Assembly: GCA_963805605.1 (NCBI GenBank)
Contig: CAWDUX010000002.1
Coordinates: forward strand, 1,116,001-1,180,000
From: Actinocatenispora sp963805605
GTDB lineage: Bacteria; Actinomycetota; Actinomycetes; Mycobacteriales; Micromonosporaceae
DNA: 64,000 nucleotides
Direction: 5' to 3'
The translations under genes were made by a program, and so were the position numbers. The notes beneath the pieces were generated by a model. The model had not been told where the DNA came from. It saw nothing but the letters and a program-made list of their open reading frames with translations, and did not search any database. The number at the start of each line of letters is the position of its first letter. Position 1 is the stretch's first letter. Below, piece by piece: positions 1 through 9,365 of the stretch.

Positions 1-1358
1 GGCCACGGACCACCGTGGTGCTGTGACCAGGACACCGCGACACCGGTCGGCCAGCCGTTCCAGATGATCCGGCCGGACCGCTGGGCGAACGCCTCCAGCA
101 GCGCGGCCGGCAGCTCCGGTTCGCTCTCCTCGCCGTGCACGGTGCCGGTGAGGCTGCCGGGCAGCAGCTCCACGGCGCGCAGCAGTTCGTCCGGGTCGGC
201 GTACTCGACCAGCAGCGCGACCGGACCGAAGCATTCGGTCAGCAGCGCGTCGGCCTGCTCGACCAGGGTCGCCACGTCCACGGCCAGCAGCGCCGGGTTG
301 GCCGCGTGCCCGGCACCGTCCGCGGTGGACGGCCCTACCAGCGCACGTACCCCAGGCACCGCGGCGAGCGCGCGTACCCCGGCGTCGTACCCGGCCCGGA
401 TCCGGTCGTTGAGCAGCGGCGCCACCGTGACATCGGCGACCGCGCCCTGCAGCACCGTGGTCAGCGAGTGGCCGGTGGGCAGGAACAGCAGCCCCGGCTT
501 GGTGCAGAACTGGCCACTGCCCATGGTGTACGAGCCGACGAACCCCTTCGCCACCTCGGCGCCGCGGGTGAGTACGGCCGCCGGGGTGACCACCGCCGGG
601 TTCAGCGACCCCAGCTCGCCGTAGAACGGGATCGGGTCGGGGCGGGAGGCGGCCAGGGCGTACAACGCCCGACCACCCGACAGCGACCCGGTGAAGCCGA
701 CCGCCCGGATCGCCGGGTGCCCGACGAGTTCGCGCCCGGCCTGTTCACCGTGCACGATGCCGAAGGTACCGGCCGGGGCGCCGGCCCGCGCCAGTGCATC
801 GCCTACCAGTTCAGCGGTCCGTACGGAGGTGCCGGGGTGGCTGGGGTGGGCCTTGAGCACCACCGGGCAGCCCGCCGCCAGGGCCGCTGCGGTGTCCCCG
901 CCGGCCACGGAGAACGCGAACGGGAAGTTGCTGGCCGCGAAGACGGCGACCGGGCCGAGCGGTACGAGCATCCGGCGCAGGTCCGGCCGCGGCGGTGTCG
1001 CATCCGGGTCGGGCAGGTCGATGACCGCCTCGCAGAACGAGCCTTCGGTCACCGCGTCGGCGAACATCTCCAGCTGGGCGCAGGTTCGGGTCAGCTCGCC
1101 GGTGAGCCGCGGCCCGCCGAGAGCGGTCTCCGCGTCGGCCAGCGCCACAAGTTCGTCCCCGGCGGTACGCAACTCCGCTGCCACCGCGCGCAGCAGTTCG
1201 GCCCGACCGGTGAGACTCAGCTCCGCCAGTGACTCTGCCGCCCGGGCCGCGGCCGTCGCGGCGGCGGCGACGTCGGCGGCGGTACTCGCCGGGACCGGCT
1301 GGCCGGTCACCTCTCCGGTCCGTGGGTCCACTCCGTGCAGGACTTCCGACTGTGCCAT
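1..1358 (-). CDS. NADP-type aldehyde dehydrogenase (ketoglutarate semialdehyde dehydrogenase-like), C-terminus cut by window edge
   Basis: About 452 residues are visible and the gene runs off the window, so the last residues are missing. It oxidises an aldehyde to an acid with NAD(P)+. The fold is recognisable from the cofactor motif GFTGSLSGG, the general-base glutamate in FYGELGSLNP and the catalytic cysteine in GQFCTKPG. The overall sequence resembles the dehydrogenases acting on alpha-ketoglutarate semialdehyde in pentose or hydroxyproline degradation, but no pathway neighbour is present to confirm the substrate. The start is the ATG at 1358 (MAQSEVLHG). The family is a firm call, the substrate is not. 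Confidence 0.85.
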   Translation of the reverse strand, partial: MAQSEVLHGVDPRTGEVTGQPVPASTAADVAAAATAAARAAESLAELSLTGRAELLRAVAAELRTAGDELVALADAETALGGPRLTGELTRTCAQLEMFADAVTEGSFCEAVIDLPDPDATPPRPDLRRMLVPLGPVAVFAASNFPFAFSVAGGDTAAALAAGCPVVLKAHPSHPGTSVRTAELVGDALARAGAPAGTFGIVHGEQAGRELVGHPAIRAVGFTGSLSGGRALYALAASRPDPIPFYGELGSLNPAVVTPAAVLTRGAEVAKGFVGSYTMGSGQFCTKPGLLFLPTGHSLTTVLQGAVADVTVAPLLNDRIRAGYDAGVRALAAVPGVRALVGPSTADGAGHAANPALLAVDVATLVEQADALLTECFGPVALLVEYADPDELLRAVELLPGSLTGTVHGEESEPELPAALLEAFAQRSGRIIWNGWPTGVAVSWSQHHGGPW

Positions 1359-1486
1359 GACTGCTTTGTACCGCACCGGCCGACGCCCGGCGAGCCGGGT
1401 GTCCGGGCTGATCACGGCGCCTCGGGACGGCAACCCGACGGCCATGCCGGCGCCTCAGGACGACAACTCGGCGGCCATGCGGCGCC

Positions 1487-1609
1487 TCAGTGGTCGTCGG
1501 AGCGGTCCCGGGTGATGGCCCGGATGCCCCGGACCAGCACGACGATCGAGATCACGGCGAACAGGACGGTGAAGATTGCGGCACGCACGGCGGTACACCC
1601 CCAGAGCAA
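1487..1609 (-). CDS. Small single-span membrane protein, 40 aa
   Basis: A TTG start at 1609 has a strong ribosome site (GGAGGTGAGG) just upstream. A GTG at 1588 would give 33 residues. The product is one hydrophobic helix (IFTVLFAVISIVVLV) followed by a basic and acidic tail ending RDRSDDH. Size and topology suggest a small membrane-anchored regulator or subunit, but no family is recognised. It is separate from the aldehyde dehydrogenase, 128 bases upstream of that gene's start on the same strand. Confidence 0.55.
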   Translation of the reverse strand: MLWGCTAVRAAIFTVLFAVISIVVLVRGIRAITRDRSDDH

Positions 1610-1794
1610 CCTCACCTCCCCCAAGGTGAGCGCACCCAGCTAAACACAGTGGAGTCAAGCAACTGCGAAGGGTACACGATGTTGAGGCGCGGGCCACTCC
1701 CAGGAGCTGTCGGCGGTCCGATAGAAGCAGGTGCACCGCACCGGCCCGGCATAAGCTGGTACGGACGGCGGATGGCAGATACCGGTGGAAGGGC

Positions 1795-2496
1795 GTGGCA
1801 GTGGCCGAACAGGACGCACGCAAGCTGGTGGTCATCGCCTTCGAGGACGACCTCCGGGCACAGGAGTTCCTGCTCACCTCGCTCCGACTGGTCAAGGACG
1901 GCCAACTGGCGCTGCACGACGCCGTCTTCATCACCCGGCGCCAGGACGGCCGCTCCTCGGTACGTGAGACCACCGACATCACCCCCGGCAAGGGCGCACT
2001 CGGCGGGGCGATGTGGGGCGTACTGATCGGCACCCTGCTGGGCGGCCCGATCGGCGCGCTGGTCGGCGGCGCGGCCTCCGCCGGTGGCGGCGCACTACTG
2101 GCCAAACTGATCGACACCGGCATCAAGGACGAGCAGGTCAAACAGCTGCGGGACACCGTACGACCCGGCACCACCGCGCTCGCCCTGCTGGTCAGCCACG
2201 TGTCGCTGGGGTTGCTGCAGACCGAACTGGAACGCTTCCCGAGCGCCACCGTGATGCAGTCCGACCTGCCGGAGGGCGCACTGCACGCGGTCCGTTCCGC
2301 AATCGACGACGTGTCGCCGGCGGTCCAGCACGACCCGAACATCCGGATCGGACTGGACGACCCGCCACCCGCCGCACCGCAGAACGGGTCCGGCATCCGG
2401 ATCGGGCTCGACGAGCCGACGGCCGATCCGCAGGCGGAGCGGCCCAGCGGACCACCGCACAGCAGCACCGAACCGGGCGGCCCACCAACACCCTGA
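1795..2496 (+). CDS. DUF1269 family membrane protein
   Basis: 233 residues starting at GTG 1795, with a second GTG at 1801 as an alternative. Residues 1-70 form a ferredoxin-like soluble domain (LVVIAFEDDLRAQEFL). Residues about 75-105 are a glycine-rich hydrophobic hairpin (GALGGAMWGVLIGTLLGG), the hallmark of DUF1269. A disordered proline-rich tail follows, containing two copies of an IRIGLD motif. The function of the family is not known to me. The gene stands alone, converging on the endonuclease-like gene at 2516. Confidence 0.8.
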   Translation: MAVAEQDARKLVVIAFEDDLRAQEFLLTSLRLVKDGQLALHDAVFITRRQDGRSSVRETTDITPGKGALGGAMWGVLIGTLLGGPIGALVGGAASAGGGALLAKLIDTGIKDEQVKQLRDTVRPGTTALALLVSHVSLGLLQTELERFPSATVMQSDLPEGALHAVRSAIDDVSPAVQHDPNIRIGLDDPPPAAPQNGSGIRIGLDEPTADPQAERPSGPPHSSTEPGGPPTP

Positions 2497-2515
2497 CCGC
2501 GCAGGCCGCCGCGGC

Positions 2516-3448
2516 TCAGTGGGTCAGTACGAGCTCGGCCATCAGGATGCGATGGTCGGAACCGGGCATCGGGTACGTACGCACCGCCGTCGTGCTCACC
2601 GAACGTTCGGTGAGCACGTGGTCGATGCTGATCGGCGGTACGCTCCACTGGCTCCAGGTCGGCTTCAGTCCGCGACCAACGCTGATCGCCGCGTCCCGGT
2701 AGCCGAGGTCCACCACCTGGCGGAAGCCGTGCTGGTCGGCCGTGGCGTTGAAGTCCCCGATGAGCAGCTGCATGCCCGGCGCGGTCGGATGCGGCAGCAA
2801 CGACAGGTCCCGATACCAGTCCGGAGTGGACGAGCCCAGCAGCGGCGGCCGGGTGTCCACCGCAACCGCGTCCACCCGCACCTGGCCGACCGTCATGTCG
2901 GCGCGGGCCAGATCGAAGGTGCTCTGCTTGGACAGGCTGCGGCCGTTGGTCAACGGGAGCCGGGCGTAGAGGCCGGTACCGGCGTCCTTCGGTGCGGCCC
3001 GCAGCACCTGGTTCGGCAGGTAGCGGGCGATCCCGGCGTGCTGCAGGGCCTTCACCGCGCCCGAGGTCAGTTCCTGCACGCTGAGCAGGTCGGGATGCTG
3101 CTGCCGGATCCGCCAGACCAGATCACCGGCGTTGGCGGCACCGTCGTGCAGGTTGACGGTCATCACCCGCAGCGCGGTGCCCCGGGGCACCGGCTTGGGC
3201 GCCACTGCCCAACGGGGCAGCAGGGCGCCGGCGTACGCGACGGTGACGACCAACGCCCACATTCCCAGCCCGCGCCGACCGGTGCCGAACAGGATGAGCG
3301 TGGCGAGCAGGCTGGCCGCCGCCAGGTACGGCACCAGCACCACCGCCTGCACCAGCGGCGCGACCCGGTCCAGGCTGAACCAGCGCACCACGATCAACCC
3401 GGTCAGCACCACCAGCAGCGCGTACCCCAGAGCCCGGCCAGCCGCCAC
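2516..3448 (-). CDS. Membrane-anchored endonuclease/exonuclease/phosphatase (EEP) family protein
   Basis: 310 residues. The first about 90 residues contain three hydrophobic spans (YALLVVLTGLIVV and two more), so the catalytic domain is tethered to the membrane. The rest carries EEP metal and active-site motifs: MTVNLHDG, SVQE, GDFNAT, IDHVL and GSDHR. Enzymes of this superfamily cleave phosphodiesters in nucleic acids or lipids; the membrane location favours an extracellular or lipid-linked substrate, which is inference. It begins 3 bases after the add stop codon, so it is probably co-transcribed with add. Confidence 0.8.
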   Translation of the reverse strand: MAAGRALGYALLVVLTGLIVVRWFSLDRVAPLVQAVVLVPYLAAASLLATLILFGTGRRGLGMWALVVTVAYAGALLPRWAVAPKPVPRGTALRVMTVNLHDGAANAGDLVWRIRQQHPDLLSVQELTSGAVKALQHAGIARYLPNQVLRAAPKDAGTGLYARLPLTNGRSLSKQSTFDLARADMTVGQVRVDAVAVDTRPPLLGSSTPDWYRDLSLLPHPTAPGMQLLIGDFNATADQHGFRQVVDLGYRDAAISVGRGLKPTWSQWSVPPISIDHVLTERSVSTTAVRTYPMPGSDHRILMAELVLTH

Positions 3449-3451
3449 GCG

Positions 3452-4546
3452 TCAGCCGCCGATCAGCTTGGCGTACGCCGGCTTGATCACGTCGTTGATC
3501 AGGGCCAGTCGTTCGTCGAAGCCGAGGAACGAACTCTTCATCGCGTTGACCGTGAACCATTGCAGGTCGGCCCAGCCGTAGCCGAAGCCCTCGGTCAGCA
3601 GCGCCATCTCCCGGGACATGCTGGTACCGCTCATCAACCGATTGTCGGTGTTGACGGTCACCCGGAAGCGCAGATCGTGCAACACGCCGATGGGGTGTTC
3701 GGCGATCGACGCCGCCGCACCGGTCTGCACGTTCGACGACGGGCACAGTTCCAACGGGATGCGCTTGTCCCGTACGTAGGCGGCCAGCCGGCCGAGGCGG
3801 TGGCCACCGTCCTCGGCGTGCACGTCGTCGACGATCCGTACGCCGTGTCCGAGCCGGTCCGCGCCGCACCACTGGATCGCCTGCCAGATGCTCGGCAACC
3901 CGAACGCCTCACCGGCATGGATGGTGAAGTGGAAGTTCTCCCGCTGGAGGTATTCGAAGGCGTCCAGGTGGCGGGTGGGCGGGAAGCCGGCCTCGGCGCC
4001 GGCGATGTCGAAGCCGACGACGCCCTCGTCCCGGAACTCCACCGCCAGCTCGGCGATCTCCATCGACCGGGCGGCGTGCCGCATCGCGGTCAGCAGGGTG
4101 CCGATCCGGATCTGGTGGCCAGCCTCGGCGGCCCGCGCGGTGCCGATCGCGAAGCCGGACAGTACGGTGGCCACCACCTCCGAGAGGCCGAGCCCACCAC
4201 CGGTGTGCTGCTCGGGCGCGAAGCGAACCTCCGCGTACACCACACCGTCAGCGGCCAGGTCCTCCGCGCACTCGGCGGATACCCGCTGCAGACCCTCGAT
4301 GGTCTGCATCACCGCCACGGTGTGGTCGAAGGTCTCCAGATAGCGCTCCAGCGAGCCGGAACTCGCCGCCTCGGTGAACCATCGGCCGAGTGTGTCCGGA
4401 TCGGTGCTGGGCAGCCGGTCCAGGTAGCCGATGGGCCGCGCCAGTTCGATGATGGTGGCGGGCCGCAGTCCGCCATCCAGATGGTCATGCAGCAGCACCT
4501 TCGGTGCTCGCCTGATTTCCTCGATTGTGGGTGCTGACTGTGCCAT
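3452..4546 (-). CDS. add: Adenosine deaminase
   Basis: 364 residues, the normal length. It hydrolyses adenosine or deoxyadenosine to inosine for purine salvage. The zinc ligands are visible as HDH in the N-terminal KVLLHDHLDGG, the catalytic HAGE motif at HAGEAFG, the LCPSSN signature and the terminal ligand in VNTDNRL. The start is ATG 4546 (MAQSAPTIEEI). In many actinomycetes add directly follows deoA and cdd. Here about 4.9 kb of accessory genes lie between deoA (ending at 9432) and add (starting at 4546), while the same strand is kept. Confidence 0.93.
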   Translation of the reverse strand: MAQSAPTIEEIRRAPKVLLHDHLDGGLRPATIIELARPIGYLDRLPSTDPDTLGRWFTEAASSGSLERYLETFDHTVAVMQTIEGLQRVSAECAEDLAADGVVYAEVRFAPEQHTGGGLGLSEVVATVLSGFAIGTARAAEAGHQIRIGTLLTAMRHAARSMEIAELAVEFRDEGVVGFDIAGAEAGFPPTRHLDAFEYLQRENFHFTIHAGEAFGLPSIWQAIQWCGADRLGHGVRIVDDVHAEDGGHRLGRLAAYVRDKRIPLELCPSSNVQTGAAASIAEHPIGVLHDLRFRVTVNTDNRLMSGTSMSREMALLTEGFGYGWADLQWFTVNAMKSSFLGFDERLALINDVIKPAYAKLIGG

Positions 4547-4595
4547 GTAGAGACTTTAGTAGGTCCACGCTCGATACCGACAGGTACCTGCGACT

Positions 4596-5303
4596 TCAGA
4601 TCGACAGATCGACGTCCTCCCAACCCGCCGGGTCACCGTGGTGCGGTCCGTACAGCAGCACACCCCACTCCAGTGCCCACCGGCGCGCCCCGATCGCCTC
4701 CGCGGGTACCGGGCCGGGTATCAGTGTGCCGGCACGCAGATTCTCCTGGTAGGACCAGTCGAGGCAGTAGTACAGGTCGAGCAACGCCGCGGCCTCGGCC
4801 GGGTCCCGATGCCCGGCCAGCACCGCGGTCCGCCAGGCCTGGTAGGCGTGCCCGCTCTGCCGCAGGTCGGGCAGCATCCGGTGCAGATGCGCCGAACCGG
4901 GCAGCACCGGGTCCAGCTCGTCCACCAGCCCGAGCAGCCAGGCCAGGCCGTGCAGGGCGTCGGCGGCCAGACTGACCATCGCCGAATCACCCACCGCACC
5001 GGCGATGAACCGCCACTCGACCGGGGTGACCCGTTCCAGCAGCTCGGCGTCCCGCAGCCAGCGCATCGCCTGCCGTCGCGGCAGTCCGCCACGGGTGGCG
5101 AGCAGGACGCCGAGGATCGCGATCCGGGCGGCCAGCTCACCGCGGCGACGCAGCGCCACCCCGTCGCCGACGTCCCAGACCAGCGGGTACTGCACCGGCG
5201 GCAGCCGCACGCCAAGCCGGTCCAGTTCATCCAGGGTGCTGGCCCGCACCTCGCTCGGGTCGGGTGCCACCACGATCCGGCCGAGCACCGATGCGCCCAC
5301 CAT
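4596..5303 (-). CDS. DUF4272 domain protein
   Basis: 235 residues, soluble, rich in tryptophan and arginine. The central part (RRRGELAARIAILGVLL, PRRQAMRWLRDAELLERVTPVEWRF) and the C-terminal RRWALEWGVLLYG segment match the DUF4272 pattern. No catalytic motif can be pointed to and the role is unknown. The ribosome site GGAGGTGAC precedes the ATG at 5303. Confidence 0.75.
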   Translation of the reverse strand: MVGASVLGRIVVAPDPSEVRASTLDELDRLGVRLPPVQYPLVWDVGDGVALRRRGELAARIAILGVLLATRGGLPRRQAMRWLRDAELLERVTPVEWRFIAGAVGDSAMVSLAADALHGLAWLLGLVDELDPVLPGSAHLHRMLPDLRQSGHAYQAWRTAVLAGHRDPAEAAALLDLYYCLDWSYQENLRAGTLIPGPVPAEAIGARRWALEWGVLLYGPHHGDPAGWEDVDLSI

Positions 5304-5384
5304 CTGTCACCTCCGGACTGCTCAGCGCGAACCTCTCGTCGGGATCAACGCGGCAGAACCGGATCAATGACGGCCGATGGGCGG

Positions 5385-5741
5385 TCAATCGTCGCGGTGG
5401 GCGAGCTCCGGCGCGAACGCGGGCAGACACACCGCGATGTACTCAGCGCCCACCGGATCGGGCGTGCTGTAACAGACACGTTCACCGGACCTGGTCAGTA
5501 CGGCCTGACCGGCGGCCACGTCCAACACCCCACCGTCGTGCTCGACCCGCAGCAGGCCACGCAGCACCACCGTGTACTCGTCGAAGTCGGGCCGCTGGGC
5601 GGGCTCGGTCCAGCCGCCGGGTGCGGTCATGTGCGCCACCGACACCGCCGGGGTGTTGCTGTTCACCCGACCCACGTACTCGTTGATGATCTTCCCGCCC
5701 GGTACCGGGATCTGGGTCGGACCACTGACCAGTTCTGGCAT
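5385..5741 (-). CDS. Small cupin-domain protein
   Basis: 118 residues from the ATG at 5741, chosen because GGAG lies 6 bases upstream; longer in-frame extensions are arginine-rich and unlike the family. The middle shows a single cupin barrel (APGGWTEPAQRPDFDEYTVVLRG, then GQAVLTRSGERV). The first cupin motif has an acidic residue but few histidines, so metal binding is uncertain. Candidate roles are a small-molecule binding or isomerase protein. Confidence 0.75.
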   Translation of the reverse strand: MPELVSGPTQIPVPGGKIINEYVGRVNSNTPAVSVAHMTAPGGWTEPAQRPDFDEYTVVLRGLLRVEHDGGVLDVAAGQAVLTRSGERVCYSTPDPVGAEYIAVCLPAFAPELAHRDD

Positions 5742-5860
5742 CGTCGCTCCTGGACACGCGGGCGCCCGAACCCCGACCTGCGCCGGGCCCGGGCGCCACG
5801 GACAGCTGACCCGCCCGACCCTACTTGCCCGGTGCAGCGCTTCACCGGCCGTCTGCCGGC

Positions 5861-7057
5861 TCACCAGTCGTCGGTGATGCGCCGGGACGGTTTCCGGCGG
5901 CGGAGCGCTACGACGGCGATGACGACGGCGACGAGCAGGATGACCAGCACGATGAGAACGGTGGTCGTCGCGCTGCTGTTCCTGGCAGGTGTGGTGGTGG
6001 CGGCTTCGGGCGGGTGGCTGTCATCCGGAGCCACCACCTCGGGTTCGCCGAGCGGGTTGGCATCCACCTGCGGCACCTGCGCGGTCAGCGCTTTGACCGG
6101 GTCCACGATGCCGTACCCGTACTGCGGGTTGCGCCCCGGACTACCACGGTGGTCCGCGGTCCTGATCAGCCGGTTGACCACATTCGCCGCATCGAGGTCC
6201 GGGTACTTCGCCCGCACCAGCGCCGCCACCCCGGCCACGATCGCGCAGGAGGCGCTGGTGCCGTTACCACCGGTGGAGTACCGCTTCCCGTCGACCCCGT
6301 CCTTCGTGTTCGTGGAAACCAGCGTGGTGATGTTGGTGGCCGGAGCCGCGAGCGCAGCTTCATCACCCTCGACGGAACCCGACCACCGCTCGCCTGACTC
6401 GGTGGTGCCGGTGACAGTAAGGATTCCCGGAATGTTGCCGGGGGAACCGATGCTTTGGTCCCTGGATGTGTTGCCTGCGGCAGCGACCAGAACGACGTCG
6501 TGGTTCAACGCGTAACGGACTGCGGCATTGAGCGATGCGAGTTCGTCGTCCATGGCAAGGTCGCCGGTGCCTATCGACATATTGATGACCCGGGCGCCGT
6601 GGTCGGTGGCATAGCGAATGGCCGGGGTCAGTGCCCGGGTCATGGCGCTCGCGGATGTGTGGTCGAGTGAGATGCACAGGGGCATGATCTTCGCGTGGGG
6701 TGCGATGCCGAGTGCGTGGTTGGCATCGCCGCCGCGTGCAGCGATGATCCCGGCCATTTCAGTTCCGTGACCTTCGGGATCGTCAGTGGGATAGAGATCG
6801 CGAGCCGCGCCAAAGCAGTGACCTTGGACAGTCTGGCCCTTGAGGTCGGGATGGGTGTCATCGACGCCGGTGTCGATGACCGCGACGGTGACGCCCTTGC
6901 CGGTGCTGAGCTGCTGCGCCTGCGAAATGTTCAGGTCGTTGAGGTACCACTGGTCACCGCGCACCGTGCCGGCGAATGCGGGGACGGGGCAGGTCACCAG
7001 GGTGACGAGCGCGGCAGCGCAGGCCGCCATCAGGAGCCGGGGCATCCGGTGCTTCAT
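5861..7057 (-). CDS. mycP-like: Mycosin-like subtilisin serine protease (type VII secretion associated)
   Basis: About 398 residues from the ATG at 7057; in-frame GTG 7066 or ATG 7075 overlap the upstream gene. A signal peptide (MPRLLMAACAAALV, ending AFA) leads into an S8 protease domain with Asp in VAVIDTGVD, His in EGHGTEMAG and Ser in NGTSASCA. The C-terminus has a proline-rich linker, one membrane helix (TTVLIVLVILLVAVVIAVVAL) and a basic tail, the mycosin layout. Mycosins stabilise or process ESX machinery on the outer face of the membrane. It follows the WXG protein by about 6 bases, so the two are one unit, yet no EccBCDE gene is in the window. Confidence 0.88.
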   Translation of the reverse strand: MKHRMPRLLMAACAAALVTLVTCPVPAFAGTVRGDQWYLNDLNISQAQQLSTGKGVTVAVIDTGVDDTHPDLKGQTVQGHCFGAARDLYPTDDPEGHGTEMAGIIAARGGDANHALGIAPHAKIMPLCISLDHTSASAMTRALTPAIRYATDHGARVINMSIGTGDLAMDDELASLNAAVRYALNHDVVLVAAAGNTSRDQSIGSPGNIPGILTVTGTTESGERWSGSVEGDEAALAAPATNITTLVSTNTKDGVDGKRYSTGGNGTSASCAIVAGVAALVRAKYPDLDAANVVNRLIRTADHRGSPGRNPQYGYGIVDPVKALTAQVPQVDANPLGEPEVVAPDDSHPPEAATTTPARNSSATTTVLIVLVILLVAVVIAVVALRRRKPSRRITDDW

Positions 7058-7062
7058 GCGGT

Positions 7063-8454
7063 TCACTCGATCCATCCTGTGGTGATGTCGTTGCGGCGGG
7101 TGCCCCAGATGTCATCGTCGTCCTCGGTCAGCCAGGTCTGGTATTCCTCGTTGTCGCCGCTCTTTCCGGCGCCACTGCCGTGCGGCATCATGCCCATCCC
7201 GCTGCCCGGCCCACCGGGCTTTGCGGTCGCGCCGGGCGTGCTCTCCAGGGATCCGGGTGGGGACACACGCGGCCCCATCGGGGCCGAGCCGGGCCGACTG
7301 TTCCACCAGCCCTGCTGCGGCGCGCTGGTGGTCGCGGGCACTCCAACTCCGCCGCCAGCCCAGCCTCCGCTGCCACTCCCCAGAGCGGCGCCACCGCCTC
7401 CGCCAGGCGAGTAAGCGCCGATGCTGCTGGTCGGTAGCCCGGGACGATGGTCGGGCGAGTAGAGGTCGGAGCTGCCCGCCAGGCCACTACCTGGATCAGT
7501 CGAATAGTCGCCCGGATGGCCGACCTGCGGTGGCCCGAGGACCTCATGGGGCGCACGCGCGTCCGGCATCGCCACCGATGAGCCGCCGCCGTACGTGCTC
7601 GTGGGCGGCATGCCACCGACCGACGGCCCGACCCCGCCACCGACATCACCGCCATAGGAACCCGCACTCCCACCTGCAGAACCCGATGTCGATGGACCGG
7701 TATCGGCGCCATGGTCCATCTTCATCTCGGGCGTGGCACCCGGCATGTTGGAGTGGGTGTGGGCGTACTGGTTGAGCAGTTGCTCGCGGGCGTTGTGCGC
7801 GGTGCCCTGATGCAGCGCGTACCAGGCGTCGATGGCCGCATCACGACGCGCGCGTTGCGCATCCTCCAGACCACTGCGCTCGGACAGCGTGACATCGTCC
7901 TGGCGGTAACCACTGCTGCCGCCGACCCGGACACCGTTGGTGTGATGGGTGTCGTCGGCAAGCTTCGCGCGCCGCAGGAACTCGTAATCCGCGTAGGCAG
8001 GGCGGTTGCTCTGATAATCCTGATAGAGCTCACCACCACCAGAGGTGCCGCTCCCACTCTGACCAGGAAGCTCCCCACCACCGAGCGTGGCACCGAAGAG
8101 CGGGATCGGAATGTTGCTGATCGCCTCATGGATACTCGCCGAACAGTGCCGCAACAACCCCGGCATATCCGCATAGTTGTTCGATATTTTCAGGATGTTG
8201 CCGGCGCTCTTCCGCCAGGCTGCATGACAGGCGTCGGCTGCATCACCGGTCCACCGGCCGTCGAGATAGTCGTCCCAGATCCTGTTGAACCGGTCGTGGA
8301 AAGCTTCCAGGTTGTGGACGTAGGAGTTCCAGATGCCGGCCATGTCGTCGAGTACATCGCCGCGGGCCGCCAGCGGGATCTGACGTACCACCCGCTCCCA
8401 CGGCACACCCGAGACAGTGGTGTCCGCCTCGCCGTGTCCAGCTGCCTGCTGCAT
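7063..8454 (-). CDS. WXG/PPE-like type VII secretion substrate with glycine-proline tail
   Basis: 463 residues. Residues 15-125 are predicted helical with a W-T-G turn at about 68-70 (DGRWTGDAADACHAAWRKS), the WXG100-type hairpin. The remaining about 330 residues are low-complexity Gly/Pro/Ser, ending in an acidic segment (DEEYQTWLTEDDDDIWG-like) that may be a secretion or protease-docking tail. GGGAGG lies 8 bases before the ATG at 8454. The family implies export by a type VII system and possible processing by the adjacent mycosin; this is inference. Confidence 0.75.
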   Translation of the reverse strand: MQQAAGHGEADTTVSGVPWERVVRQIPLAARGDVLDDMAGIWNSYVHNLEAFHDRFNRIWDDYLDGRWTGDAADACHAAWRKSAGNILKISNNYADMPGLLRHCSASIHEAISNIPIPLFGATLGGGELPGQSGSGTSGGGELYQDYQSNRPAYADYEFLRRAKLADDTHHTNGVRVGGSSGYRQDDVTLSERSGLEDAQRARRDAAIDAWYALHQGTAHNAREQLLNQYAHTHSNMPGATPEMKMDHGADTGPSTSGSAGGSAGSYGGDVGGGVGPSVGGMPPTSTYGGGSSVAMPDARAPHEVLGPPQVGHPGDYSTDPGSGLAGSSDLYSPDHRPGLPTSSIGAYSPGGGGGAALGSGSGGWAGGGVGVPATTSAPQQGWWNSRPGSAPMGPRVSPPGSLESTPGATAKPGGPGSGMGMMPHGSGAGKSGDNEEYQTWLTEDDDDIWGTRRNDITTGWIE

Positions 8455-8632
8455 CGTGGCGTCCTCCCGCTCAGGCCATGGGCGACAGCGCGGGACAGCC
8501 GGCAGTGCGGTGGCCCCTCGCTGCGGAAGAACTTAGCGCAACAGGACAAGTACGCAGACGCGTGCCGGTATGCCGACAAGTCCCCTGCTCAGGTGTGGCG
8601 GCGGCACAACCCCACCGCCACACCCGGGGGCA

Positions 8633-9364
8633 CTATTCGTCCTTGCCCGCCTCAGCGGCACCACTGCTCTTGGCCAGCGCGGCGGTCAGGACGGCCAGTT
8701 GGGTGAGCAGGTCCTCGCGTGCGTTCTGGTAGGTGATGCCGAGACCGTTGAGTACCTCGACGGCCACGTTCGGCTCCAACTGCGGGCCGGACAGCAGGCC
8801 GAGCAGCAGGTGTTCGGTACCGATGTAGTTGTGGCCCAGATCCAGTGCCTCGCGTGCGGCGTTGCCCAGCGCGGCCTTGGCCTTGATGGTGAACCGGGGC
8901 TGGTCCTTTCCCGTCACGAGCCCTTCGAAGCGGGCGGTGGTGGCATCCCGTACCGCATCGAGCGAACCCGCGAGCTTCGCCAGTGTCTTCGCCGCCAGGC
9001 TCTCCGGGTCGCGGCACAGCGCCAGCAGCACGTGTTCGGTGCCCATGATGGTGTGCTGGTGGTCCATCGCGATGGACTGGGTCGTGGTGATCACCTCCCT
9101 GGCACGGGGGGTGAAGCGGGAGAAGTCGACGGAGAAGCGCTGCTGTGCGGCCTGCTTGCTCACGCCGCCGAGTCGTTGGCCGATCTGTGCCCAGGAGGCG
9201 CCGGACGCGCGGGCCACGTCCACGAAATGGCCGACCAGGTGGTCGCCCAGGGTGCTGAGGTGCCCCGCGGTCTGTACCGCGTGGTCGAGCTGTTCGAGTG
9301 CGTCGTCGGTGGCGGAGGAGATCTGGTCGACCAGTTGACCGAGCGACATGCGGGAAGAAGTCAT
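8633..9364 (-). CDS. HTH plus double Clp-N domain regulator
   Basis: 243 residues. Residues about 40-75 (VARASGASWAQIGQRLGGVSKQAAQQRF) look like a sigma-region-4-type helix-turn-helix. Two Clp-N repeats follow (FTPRAREVITTTQ..IMGTEHVLLAL and FTIKAKAALGNA..YIGTEHLLLGLL). There is no AAA+ domain, so it is not a chaperone subunit. A DNA-binding head joined to the domain that ClpC uses for substrates suggests a stress-linked regulator controlled by protein binding or turnover. Two identical inverted repeats sit just before its start, consistent with autoregulation (inference). Confidence 0.8.
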   Translation of the reverse strand: MTSSRMSLGQLVDQISSATDDALEQLDHAVQTAGHLSTLGDHLVGHFVDVARASGASWAQIGQRLGGVSKQAAQQRFSVDFSRFTPRAREVITTTQSIAMDHQHTIMGTEHVLLALCRDPESLAAKTLAKLAGSLDAVRDATTARFEGLVTGKDQPRFTIKAKAALGNAAREALDLGHNYIGTEHLLLGLLSGPQLEPNVAVEVLNGLGITYQNAREDLLTQLAVLTAALAKSSGAAEAGKDE

Positions 9365-9365
9365 G

